Assembly (NCBI RefSeq): GCF_015062985.1
Contig: NZ_SUTI01000032.1
Location: 1 to 9,431, forward strand
Direction of reading: 5' to 3'
DNA: 9,431 nt
Source of the DNA: Methanobrevibacter sp.
GTDB taxonomy: Archaea; Methanobacteriota; Methanobacteria; Methanobacteriales; Methanobacteriaceae
Shown here: one piece after another, positions 1 to 6,039 of the stretch
Layout of the letters: each line of letters begins with the position of its first letter
Position numbering within the stretch: position 1 is the stretch's first letter
Notes under the pieces: model-generated
Told to the model about the DNA's origin: nothing
Databases searched by the model: none
What the model saw: the letters and a program-made list of their open reading frames with translations, nothing else
Made by a program: the position numbers and the translations under genes

Positions 1-1
1 A

Positions 2-310
2 GTTAGAAGAGGTTGTGGAGACTGGGGTTGTGTTTGTGGAAGAGAACACACCGTACCTTTCAAAGTACAAGGTAAAACCAGTAGTGTAAGTGTTACCTTA
101 ATGCCAGCTCCTGCAGGTGTAGGTTTAGTTGTTGGTGATGTTGGTAAAACTATTTTAAAACTTGCTGGAATTCGTGATGTATGGTCTCAAACTTTCGGAC
201 AAACCCAAACCACTGTTAACTTTGCTAATGCAGTATTTGATGCTTTAAAAGAATTAAGTAATGTAAAAGCTACCAAAGAAGACCTCAAAAAAATGGGAGT
301 CAATTACTAG
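2..310 (+). CDS. rpsE: 30S ribosomal protein S5, C-terminal part (5' end outside window)
   Basis: This is the C-terminal 102 residues of archaeal ribosomal protein S5 (uS5), which lies in the small subunit near the mRNA entry and decoding region. The frame is open from base 2, well upstream of the first in-frame ATG at 101; that ATG is an internal methionine, not a start. The fragment begins VRRGCGDWGCVCG and continues with an HTVPFKV segment. This cysteine-rich stretch is typical of archaeal and eukaryotic S5/uS5 and is absent from bacterial S5. The C-terminal domain follows, with PAPAGVGLVVGDV and the signature AGIRDVWSQTFGQTQTTVNFANA. The stop TAG is 12 bases before the L30 start, and the Shine-Dalgarno site of L30 lies directly after it. 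Identification is confident; only the N-terminal half is missing because the window starts inside the gene. Confidence 0.96.
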   Translation, partial: VRRGCGDWGCVCGREHTVPFKVQGKTSSVSVTLMPAPAGVGLVVGDVGKTILKLAGIRDVWSQTFGQTQTTVNFANAVFDALKELSNVKATKEDLKKMGVNY

Positions 311-322
311 ATGGTGATTACT

Positions 323-781
323 ATGTTTTTGGTTATTAGAGTAAGAGGAACTACTGGTGTCATTAAGAATATTGCTGACACTTTAGACATGTTAAGACTT
401 AACAGAATCAGCCACGCAGTAATCGTTGAAGAAAATCCTAGTTATGAAGGTATGCTTCAAAAAGCTAAGGACTACATCACTTGGGGTGAAATTGATGCTG
501 AAACTTTAGCAGCAATCATTGCTAAAAGAGGTAGACTCCCAGGTAATGTAAAAGTTACCGATGAATACGTTGCTGAAAATACTGATTATAAGGACATTGC
601 TGATTTAGCTAGTGCTCTTATCGATTCAAAAGTTAAATTAGCTGATGTTGGAATTAAACCTGTATTCCGTTTACACCCTCCAAGAAAAGGATACGAAGAC
701 ATCCGTTTATCTGTAAAAGAAGGTGGATCTTTAGGTTACAGGGGAGAAGAAATTAAAGATCTTGCAAAAAGAATGCTTTAA
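323..781 (+). CDS. rpl30: 50S ribosomal protein L30 (archaeal uL30/L7 type)
   Basis: The product is a 152-residue large-subunit protein of the long archaeal/eukaryotic uL30 type, much longer than bacterial L30 (about 60 residues). The N-terminal core, with VIRVRGTTGV and then the helix DTLDMLRLNR, matches the conserved L30 ferredoxin-like fold. The archaeal extension contains FRLHPPRKGYEDIR near the C-terminus. An in-frame ATG at 311 would add four residues, but GGTGAT at 313-318, complementary to the 3' end of archaeal 16S rRNA, lies inside that extension and four bases before the ATG at 323. The second ATG is therefore chosen. The gene sits between rpsE and rpl15, the standard archaeal order, and is very probably co-transcribed with them. 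Confidence 0.95.
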   Translation: MFLVIRVRGTTGVIKNIADTLDMLRLNRISHAVIVEENPSYEGMLQKAKDYITWGEIDAETLAAIIAKRGRLPGNVKVTDEYVAENTDYKDIADLASALIDSKVKLADVGIKPVFRLHPPRKGYEDIRLSVKEGGSLGYRGEEIKDLAKRML

Positions 782-796
782 ATCAGGTGTATATTT

Positions 797-1234
797 ATGA
801 TTAGAACAAAACGTAAAATTAACAAACAAAGAGGTTCTAGATCTAACGGTGGAGGCTGTACCAAAAAACGTAGAGGTGCAGGTAACAAAGGTGGTAAAGG
901 AAAAGCAGGTATGGGTAAACAACACTGGACCTGGACTGTAATCCACGATCCTGACCACTTTGGTAAACACGGTTTTAAAAGACCTCAAAAAATGATTAAA
1001 AAAGTTAATGCTGTTAATTTAAGCTACTTAGAAGAACAAGCTGATAATTTAATTGCAAGCGGTAAAGCATCCAAAGATGGAGATGCTATTGTTATCGATG
1101 TAACTGAATTAGGATATGACAAAGTTTTAGCTAAAGGTAGTATCTCTAAAACTTTCAAAATTTCAGCACCTAAATTTTCAGCATCCGCTATTGAAAAAAT
1201 TGAAGAATTAGGAGGAGAAGCTATAGAGTTATAG
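797..1234 (+). CDS. rpl15: 50S ribosomal protein L15 (uL15)
   Basis: The 145-residue product is the archaeal form of large-subunit protein uL15, an early assembly protein that reaches into the 23S rRNA core. The first 60 residues are basic and glycine-rich (GSRSNGGGCTKKRRGAGNKGG), the disordered tail that threads through rRNA. They are followed by the conserved HGFKRP segment at about residues 56-61 and a globular C-terminal domain ending in EELGGEAIEL. AGGTG at 785-789 is a good Shine-Dalgarno site for the ATG at 797. The gap from rpl30 is 15 bases and the next gene is secY, as in nearly all archaea and bacteria, so L15 and SecY are expected to be made from one message. Confidence 0.96.
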   Translation: MIRTKRKINKQRGSRSNGGGCTKKRRGAGNKGGKGKAGMGKQHWTWTVIHDPDHFGKHGFKRPQKMIKKVNAVNLSYLEEQADNLIASGKASKDGDAIVIDVTELGYDKVLAKGSISKTFKISAPKFSASAIEKIEELGGEAIEL

Positions 1235-1265
1235 CTTTTATTCTCTTTATTTATTGAGGAATAAA

Positions 1266-2624
1266 ATGTCTGCGCTAGAAGTATTAGAACCAATTTTTAA
1301 GGTTGTTCCTGAAGTTAAATCTCCTGTTCACAGAGAAGATTTCAATGAAAAACTTAAATGGACAGGTTTAGTTTTAGTTTTATACTTTATATTAACTCAA
1401 ATTCCATTGTACGGATTAGCTCCAAACGCTATCGATTCATTCGCTCAATTAAGAGCTGTAATGGCTGGAAGTGCTGGTTCAATCCTTGCTTTAGGGATTG
1501 GTCCTATTGTTACTGCATCAATTGTTTTGCAATTATTAGTTGGTTCAAATCTTTTAGAATTGGATTTGTCTTCACATAAAGATAAATCTCATTTCCAAGC
1601 TACTCAAAAAATCCTATCTATTGTTTTCACTGTATTTGAAGCAAGTGTTTTGGTATTAACTGGTAACTTACTTCCTATAGACGGTTCATATACATTATTA
1701 TTAATTGTTCAACTTGTTTTGGGTGCTATAATCATCATCTATCTGGATGAAGTTGTTTCAAAATGGGGTTTTGGTAGTGGTATTGGTTTATTCATTGCTG
1801 CTGGTGTATGTCAAGCGATTATTGTAGGTACATTCAGTATTCTTCATGGATCTGATGGATTATTTGCAGGTATCCTCCCTAAATTTATCCAAATGGCTGC
1901 AGCTGGCCGTCCTGACTTTTCAGTTTTAATCCCATTAATCGCCACAATTATTGTATTTATGGTGGTTCTTTATGGTGAAGCTATGAGAGTGGAAATTCCT
2001 ATTTCCCATGGTAGTGTCAGAGGTCATGGTAGAATAAGAGGATCCGTCGGTAAATATCCTTTGAAATTCGTATATTCAAGTAACATGCCGGTTATCTTAA
2101 CAAGTGCATTACTTGTAAACGTTACTTTATTTGCAAATATTTTCCAGAAAATTGGTTTCCCTATTTTAGGACATATTGATGCAGGAAAACCAGTTGATGG
2201 TATTGCTTGGCTTTTATCTACTCCAAAGTTAGGGATGTTTGTAACAGAACCGATTCATGTTCTCATCTATGCAATATTTTTCATTGCATGTTGTATATTC
2301 TTCTCATATCTATGGGTTGAAATCAGTGGTTTAAATGCTAAAAAGATTTCAGAACAACTTTATAACTCAGGTATCCAAATTCCTGGTTTCAGAAGTAGTA
2401 AACGTCAATTGTATAAAATTTTAAAGAAATATATTCCTGCTCTCACCATTATCAGTGGTGTTTATGTAGGTCTTATTGCGTTCCTTGCAGATTTGACCGG
2501 TGCTTTAGGTGGAGGTACTGGTGTATTGCTTACTGTAGGTATTATTCATAAACTTTATGAAGAAATGGCTGAAGAACAACTTATGTCAGCAAATCCACTT
2601 CTTAGAAAATTCTTAGGGGATTAA
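1266..2624 (+). CDS. secY: Protein translocase subunit SecY
   Basis: SecY is the channel subunit of the Sec translocon in the cytoplasmic membrane. It moves secreted proteins out and releases membrane segments into the lipid. The 452-residue product has about ten hydrophobic spans. The N-terminal amphipathic segment (residues about 1-28) precedes the first span (about 29-45). The plug region lies at about 56-75 (NAIDSFAQLRAVMAG), followed by GIGPIVTASIVLQLL. The long cytosolic loop around residues 240-270 contains MRVEIPISHG and YPLKFVYSSNMPVIL, typical of archaeal SecY. A TTG at 1254 is in frame, but GAGGA at 1256-1260 would fall inside that extension and is well spaced from the ATG at 1266, which is preferred. 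The neighbours rpl15 and adk are the usual archaeal ones. Confidence 0.97.
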   Translation: MSALEVLEPIFKVVPEVKSPVHREDFNEKLKWTGLVLVLYFILTQIPLYGLAPNAIDSFAQLRAVMAGSAGSILALGIGPIVTASIVLQLLVGSNLLELDLSSHKDKSHFQATQKILSIVFTVFEASVLVLTGNLLPIDGSYTLLLIVQLVLGAIIIIYLDEVVSKWGFGSGIGLFIAAGVCQAIIVGTFSILHGSDGLFAGILPKFIQMAAAGRPDFSVLIPLIATIIVFMVVLYGEAMRVEIPISHGSVRGHGRIRGSVGKYPLKFVYSSNMPVILTSALLVNVTLFANIFQKIGFPILGHIDAGKPVDGIAWLLSTPKLGMFVTEPIHVLIYAIFFIACCIFFSYLWVEISGLNAKKISEQLYNSGIQIPGFRSSKRQLYKILKKYIPALTIISGVYVGLIAFLADLTGALGGGTGVLLTVGIIHKLYEEMAEEQLMSANPLLRKFLGD

Positions 2625-2667
2625 ATTTCTCCTATCTTTTCTTTTTAACATTAACAGAGGGATTAAA

Positions 2668-3228
2668 TTGAAATTAGTAGTATTAACAGGTATTCCAGGT
2701 TCTGGAAGTACAACATTACTTAATAAAGCACTTGAAGAAGTTGATTATGTGCACTTAAATTACGGTGACATAATGACTGAAATTGCTATTAAAGAAAACA
2801 TTGTGGAAGATAGGGATTCTTTAAGAAAATTACCAGCTGAAACTCAAAAAGAAATTCAAGCTAAGGCTGCTAAAGAAATTAAAGAAAGATCTGAAAATGA
2901 TAATGTTATTGTCGATACTCATTGTACTATCAATACTCCATCCGGGTTCTTACCGGGTTTACCAATTTGGGTATTGGAACAATTACAACCAGATCGTTTC
3001 ATATTAGTTGAAGCAAATCCTGATGAGATTATTTACAGAAGATTAAACGATGAAACTCGTCAAAGAGATGTTCAAAAAGCAAAAGAAATTAAATTACATC
3101 AAGAAATGAACAGGGCAACTTCTATGGCTTATGCTACATTAACAGGAGCTACTGTCAAAATTGTTGAAAATCATGATAATCATTTAAATTCATCAGTTTC
3201 TAAGTTAGTAGATGTTTTAAATTTATAG
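2668..3228 (+). CDS. adkA: Archaeal-type adenylate kinase (TTG start)
   Basis: The enzyme converts AMP and ATP to two ADP in the cytoplasm. The 186-residue product belongs to the archaeal adenylate kinase family, distinct from bacterial Adk. A P-loop, GIPGSGSTT, lies at residues 8-16. Further family segments are DSLRKLPAETQKEI, IVDTHCTINTPSGFLPGLP at about residues 89-107, and RRLNDETRQRD in the lid region. The residue at the usual P-loop lysine position is Ser14, a known trait of the archaeal family rather than evidence of damage. The start is TTG at 2668, preceded by AGAGGGAT (2656-2663); the next in-frame methionine would remove the P-loop. The gene lies 43 bases after secY, its standard archaeal position, and 10 bases before the DUF106 gene. 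Confidence 0.94.
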   Translation: MKLVVLTGIPGSGSTTLLNKALEEVDYVHLNYGDIMTEIAIKENIVEDRDSLRKLPAETQKEIQAKAAKEIKERSENDNVIVDTHCTINTPSGFLPGLPIWVLEQLQPDRFILVEANPDEIIYRRLNDETRQRDVQKAKEIKLHQEMNRATSMAYATLTGATVKIVENHDNHLNSSVSKLVDVLNL

Positions 3229-3238
3229 GGGTATAATT

Positions 3239-3817
3239 ATGGTTGATATAATGGGACCGATTTATGGCGCATTGAATGCAATTTTCAATCCGATTCTTGC
3301 CATAGATCCTAATCCAGCTAATCCAGCTTTAACAGTTTTAATTATTGCATTTATTGTTTCATTGATTACCACAATAGCCAATAAATATCTGGTGGATCAG
3401 GATGCATTAAATGAAAAGCAAAAAGCTATGCAAGAGTTTAATAAGGAACTTAGGGATGCTCAAAAAAGAGGAGACGGTAAAAAAATTGCAGAACTTCAGG
3501 CTAAACAGGCTGAAATGATGAAGGACCAGACTGCAATGATGTCAGAACAGTTCAAACCAATGTTTGTGACTTTTGTTCCGATTATTTTAATATTTTTCTG
3601 GATGAGATCTTCTGCAATTCACAATTTAGTTGTAATTTTACCTCAAACTGTATATTGGGTTACATTAACTCCGATTTGGCATGCATTAGGAAGCGTAATG
3701 TATGGTGGTAAAGCAACTATCCCATATGGTATTGGTTGGTTGTTATGGTATATGATTTGTACTTTTGGTATGAGTCAAATCTTAAGAAAATTCTTAGGAT
3801 TCAAACAAGGGTTCTAA
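3239..3817 (+). CDS. DUF106 membrane protein, Oxa1/EMC3/TMCO1-family insertase
   Basis: The 192-residue integral membrane protein matches DUF106, the archaeal branch of the Oxa1 superfamily with YidC, EMC3, TMCO1 and Get1. Members are thought to insert membrane proteins with short translocated parts. Three hydrophobic spans are visible: about residues 30-47, 107-122 and 160-180. Between the first two lies a charged cytosolic helical stretch (about 53-104) rich in K, E, Q and M (NEKQKAMQEFNKELRDAQK, then KIAELQAKQAEMMK), consistent with the coiled coil seen in this family. The end is basic and short. The start at 3239 has GGGGT at 3228-3232, overlapping the adk stop. Its position shortly after secY is conserved in archaea and fits a role beside the translocon. 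The biochemical role is inferred from the family. Confidence 0.88.
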   Translation: MVDIMGPIYGALNAIFNPILAIDPNPANPALTVLIIAFIVSLITTIANKYLVDQDALNEKQKAMQEFNKELRDAQKRGDGKKIAELQAKQAEMMKDQTAMMSEQFKPMFVTFVPIILIFFWMRSSAIHNLVVILPQTVYWVTLTPIWHALGSVMYGGKATIPYGIGWLLWYMICTFGMSQILRKFLGFKQGF

Positions 3818-3851
3818 ATCAACTTTTAACTATACATTTATTAATAAGAAG

Positions 3852-3866
3852 AAATATATATTATAG
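3852..3866 (+). promoter_or_regulatory. Putative internal promoter (TATA box) for rpl34e-cmk-rpl14e
   Basis: In the 118-base gap between the DUF106 gene and rpl34e, an AAATATATATTATAG stretch resembles an archaeal TATA box. Transcription would then begin near 3880-3885, leaving a leader of about 50 bases before the ATG at 3936. The T-rich bases at 3823-3828 could weakly end the upstream transcript. The whole gap is AT-rich, so the exact box is uncertain. Confidence 0.45.
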
Positions 3867-3883
3867 TATTCTATATTGAATAC
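3866..3883. repeat. Short perfect inverted repeat downstream of the rpl34e TATA box
   Basis: GTATTC at 3866-3871 and GAATAC at 3878-3883 are exact reverse complements separated by six bases (TATATT). The repeat lies between the putative TATA box and the expected start of transcription, where an archaeal repressor operator could sit. Arms of six base pairs in AT-rich DNA can arise by chance. Confidence 0.35.
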
Positions 3884-3935
3884 GCTATTACACAATTATT
3901 AGATATTTTATTAAATTATTATTAAAGGTGATTAT

Positions 3936-4202
3936 ATGCCTGCAAATAGGTTTAGATCAAGATCATATAAAAGAATTCATAAAAACACTCCTGGTGGAGA
4001 AAATGTTTTAAGATATAAAAAGAAAAAACCATCTAAGCATGTTTGTGCTGAGTGTGGTGCAGTATTACATGGAGTTCCTCGTGGACGTCCATATGAAATT
4101 GGAAAATTATCAAAAACAGCTAAAAGACCTAACCGTCCATTCGGTGGGTACTTATGCTCAAGTTGTGCTCGTAAACATTTCAAAAACGAGGCTAGAAAAT
4201 AA
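3936..4202 (+). CDS. rpl34e: 50S ribosomal protein L34e
   Basis: The 88-residue basic protein is L34e, a large-subunit protein found in archaea and eukaryotes but not bacteria. It shows the family start MPANRFRSRSYKR and the segment NTPGGENVLRYKKKKP. A zinc ribbon follows, formed by C37-x2-C40 (CAEC) and C74-x2-C77 (CSSC), with GVPRGRP between them. AAGGTGAT at 3925-3932 is a strong Shine-Dalgarno site ending three bases before the ATG. Its stop codon overlaps the start of cmk by one base (TAATG), so the two are probably translationally coupled. A TATA-like element upstream suggests that this gene opens a sub-operon with cmk and rpl14e. Confidence 0.97.
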   Translation: MPANRFRSRSYKRIHKNTPGGENVLRYKKKKPSKHVCAECGAVLHGVPRGRPYEIGKLSKTAKRPNRPFGGYLCSSCARKHFKNEARK

Positions 4203-4723
4203 TGATAATTACTATCGGCGGATTAGCTGGAACTGGAACTACTACCCTTGCTGAAGAGTTAAGTAAAAGATTGGAGATTCCATATATCTCTGCGGGTTTC
4301 ATTTTTAGAGAAATGGCTGCGGAGCATGGAATGAGTGTTCTTGAATTTAGTGAATTTGCCGAAGGTAATGACGATATTGATAAGGAAATAGATGAAAGAC
4401 AAGCTTTAAAGGCTAAATCAGCAGAAAACTTAATTGTTGAAGGCAGATTATCAGCATTTTTTGTTGATAATGCGGATTTGAAGATTTGTTTAATGACTCC
4501 TTTTGATGTACGTTCCAAAAGAATAGCTAAAAGGGAAGAAAAGTCTGTTGAAGTAGCAAAAAGCGAGATTATTACTCGTGAAAAAAGTGAAGCTTTAAGA
4601 TACAAAGAAATCCATAATATTGACATCAATAATATGGATGTTTATGATTTAGTTATAAATACTGATAGCTTTGATCCAAAAAGCATATCAGAAATCATTA
4701 TTCAAACATTAAAGGTGATATAA
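4202..4723 (+). CDS. cmk: Cytidylate kinase, archaeal type
   Basis: The enzyme phosphorylates CMP and dCMP with ATP in the cytoplasm, recycling nucleotides. The 173-residue product begins MIITIGGLAGTGTTTLAEEL, with the P-loop at residues 7-15. The residue at the usual lysine position is Thr13. The NMP-binding part contains ISAGFIFREMA (about 30-40). LIVEGRLSAFF follows at about 79-89, and the arginine-rich lid/base region is RSKRIAKREEKS and SEALRYKEIHNIDINN. The length matches the short archaeal cytidylate kinase rather than bacterial Cmk of about 225 residues. It starts on the last base of the rpl34e stop (TAATG); GAGG at 4188-4191 is a distant Shine-Dalgarno site. Its stop directly abuts the rpl14e start, so the three genes form a tightly coupled unit. 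Confidence 0.93.
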   Translation: MIITIGGLAGTGTTTLAEELSKRLEIPYISAGFIFREMAAEHGMSVLEFSEFAEGNDDIDKEIDERQALKAKSAENLIVEGRLSAFFVDNADLKICLMTPFDVRSKRIAKREEKSVEVAKSEIITREKSEALRYKEIHNIDINNMDVYDLVINTDSFDPKSISEIIIQTLKVI

Positions 4724-4945
4724 ATGGCATCAATCGAAGTAGGTAGAGTATGTGTTAAAACTGCTGGTAGAGAAGCAGGCGAAAAATGTGCAATCGTTGA
4801 AATTATCGATGAAAACTTTGTTGAAGTAATTGGTGAAGCTGTAAAAAACAGAAGATGTAATATTGCTCACTTAGAACCAACCGAAGATTCTATCGATGTT
4901 TCCGGTGATGCAGAATCTATCAAAGCAGCTTTAGCTGACTTATAA
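4724..4945 (+). CDS. rpl14e: 50S ribosomal protein L14e
   Basis: The 73-residue protein is L14e, a large-subunit protein of archaea and eukaryotes with a KOW/SH3-like fold. The family pattern is visible in EVGRVCVKTAGREAGEKCAIV, where the KOW-type turn lies, and in the later RRCNIAHLEPTE segment. AGGTGAT at 4713-4719 lies in the end of cmk, four bases before the ATG. The cmk stop TAA at 4721-4723 touches this start, with no gap. Archaeal L14e is short compared with the eukaryotic form, which has C-terminal extensions, so this is full length. It is the last ribosomal gene of the block and is followed by a hairpin with a T run. Confidence 0.95.
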   Translation: MASIEVGRVCVKTAGREAGEKCAIVEIIDENFVEVIGEAVKNRRCNIAHLEPTEDSIDVSGDAESIKAALADL

Positions 4946-4977
4946 ATGAATAATTAATTTATTCATATCTTTTTTTT
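4946..4977 (+). terminator. Hairpin plus T8 transcription terminator after rpl14e
   Basis: Directly after the rpl14e stop, ATGAATAA (4946-4953) and TTATTCAT (4959-4966) form a perfect 8-base-pair stem with a 5-base loop. Three bases later comes a run of eight T (4970-4977), and another T run follows at 4987-4993. Archaeal RNA polymerase ends transcription at T runs; the hairpin may assist. The stem is almost all A-T and therefore weak. Confidence 0.65.
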
Positions 4978-4989
4978 ATTTAACTATTT

Positions 4990-4999
4990 TTTTATATTA
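4990..4999 (+). promoter_or_regulatory. Putative TATA box upstream of cbf5
   Basis: TTTTATATTA just downstream of the terminator T runs resembles an archaeal TATA box. Usual spacing would put the transcription start near 5018-5022, at or just past the ATG at 5017. This implies a very short leader or leaderless transcript, or that another element is used. Confidence 0.4.
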
Positions 5000-5016
5000 A
5001 TACACAAGGTTTTTTC

Positions 5017-5982
5017 ATGAAGTTTGATATGGTAACCAAATCAAAAAGTTTTACTTCTCAGGATTTCGGATGCAAGCCTGAAGAAAGGGAAATTACAGAT
5101 TACATCTCCAAAGGAGTAATCAATTTGGACAAGCCATCCGGTCCGACTTCTCATGAAATAGACTCTTGGGTTAAAAGAATTTTGCCGATAGAAAAATCAG
5201 GGCATGGCGGAACATTGGATCCCAAAGTAACTGGAATTTTGCCGGTTGGTTTGGATGATGCGACAAGAGCCATTCAACTGCTTTTGACTGCTCCCAAAGA
5301 GTATGTCTGTCTATTGACTTTCCATCATGATGTCCCTGAAGAGAGAATTCGTGAAGTCTTTGCAGAATTCACTGGAAAAATTTTCCAACTTCCACCTGTA
5401 AAGTCTGCTGTAAAGCGCGAATTGAGAACCCGTAACATTTACTATTCCACAATCTATGAAATTGAAGGCAGAGACGTGCTTTTCAGGATAGGTTGTGAAG
5501 CAGGAACATATGTCAGAACCTATTGCCACAATATAGGTGAGGCATTGGGTGTTGGAGCTCATATGGCTGAACTCAGAAGAACTCAGGTAGGGTCATTCAA
5601 TGAAAAAAATAATCTTGTAACCCTGCAGGATGTTACCGATGCGTATCATTTCTGGATAGAAGATGGCGATGAATCATTCCTGCGTGAAGCTATAATGCCA
5701 ATGGAAAGGGCTGCGGATTACTTGCCGAAAATTGTTATCAAGGACTCTGCTGTTGATGCGGTTTGCCACGGCGCCGATCTTGCCTGCGGAGGAATAGCTT
5801 CTTTAGCGGATAGCATTCAAAAGAATGATATTGTTGCAATTGAAACTCTTAAAGGGGAATTGGTTGGAGCAGGAAATTCCTTATTGAATTCCAATGAGAT
5901 TTTGGAATCAGATTCAGGTTTTGCAGTCAATGTTTCCAAAGTATTCATGAAACCTGATACATATCCTAGACTTTGGAAGTAG
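5017..5982 (+). CDS. cbf5: H/ACA RNP pseudouridine synthase Cbf5 (TruB family)
   Basis: The 321-residue product is archaeal Cbf5, the catalytic protein of H/ACA ribonucleoproteins (with Nop10, L7Ae and Gar1) that turns guide-selected uridines of rRNA into pseudouridine; it can also act like TruB on tRNA position 55. The TruB-type domain runs from about residue 30. It contains GVINLDKPSGPTSHE and the catalytic motif GHGGTLDPKVTG with Asp68, followed by LPPVKSAVKRELRTR, EAGTYVRTYCHNIG and ELRRTQVGSF. The C-terminal PUA domain (about residues 236-318) starts PKIVIKDSAVDAVCHGADLA and ends KVFMKPDTYPRLW. AAGGT at 5006-5010 supports the ATG at 5017; an ATG at 5029 is an alternative. Closeness to ribosomal genes is common in archaea. 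The preceding terminator suggests its own transcript. Confidence 0.95.
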   Translation: MKFDMVTKSKSFTSQDFGCKPEEREITDYISKGVINLDKPSGPTSHEIDSWVKRILPIEKSGHGGTLDPKVTGILPVGLDDATRAIQLLLTAPKEYVCLLTFHHDVPEERIREVFAEFTGKIFQLPPVKSAVKRELRTRNIYYSTIYEIEGRDVLFRIGCEAGTYVRTYCHNIGEALGVGAHMAELRRTQVGSFNEKNNLVTLQDVTDAYHFWIEDGDESFLREAIMPMERAADYLPKIVIKDSAVDAVCHGADLACGGIASLADSIQKNDIVAIETLKGELVGAGNSLLNSNEILESDSGFAVNVSKVFMKPDTYPRLWK

Positions 5983-5997
5983 ATTTGAGACAATATC

Positions 5998-6005
5998 TTT
6001 ATATG
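5998..6005 (+). promoter_or_regulatory. Putative TATA box for the M14-like gene
   Basis: TTTATATG, preceded by CAATATC, lies 16 bases after the cbf5 stop and resembles the TTTATATA box of methanogen promoters. Transcription would start near 6027, giving a leader of roughly 12-22 bases depending on the start codon. The gap after cbf5 has a T6 run at 6022-6027 but no hairpin, so read-through from cbf5 is also possible. Confidence 0.5.
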
Positions 6006-6039
6006 AGCCTGAAATAAATTATTTTTTAAAGTAGTTCAG

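Noticed and set aside
101..310. A 69-residue gene starting at the ATG at 101
   Set aside because: The frame stays open to base 2 and the upstream residues are clearly ribosomal protein S5, so this ATG is an internal methionine.
731..1293. Two antisense open frames opposite rpl15 (731-988 and 1024-1293)
   Set aside because: They mirror the strongly biased codons of rpl15 and have no recognisable product.
1358..1579. Out-of-frame open stretch within secY
   Set aside because: SecY is intact in the other frame; this shadow has no start context of its own.
2634..2646. T-rich stretch between secY and adk as a terminator
   Set aside because: The T run is interrupted by C, has no hairpin, and adk has no clear TATA box of its own, so read-through seems likelier.
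4192..4629. Antisense open frame of 145 codons opposite cmk
   Set aside because: The sense strand encodes a recognisable cytidylate kinase; the antisense product resembles no family I know and has no plausible ribosome site in an operon-like context.
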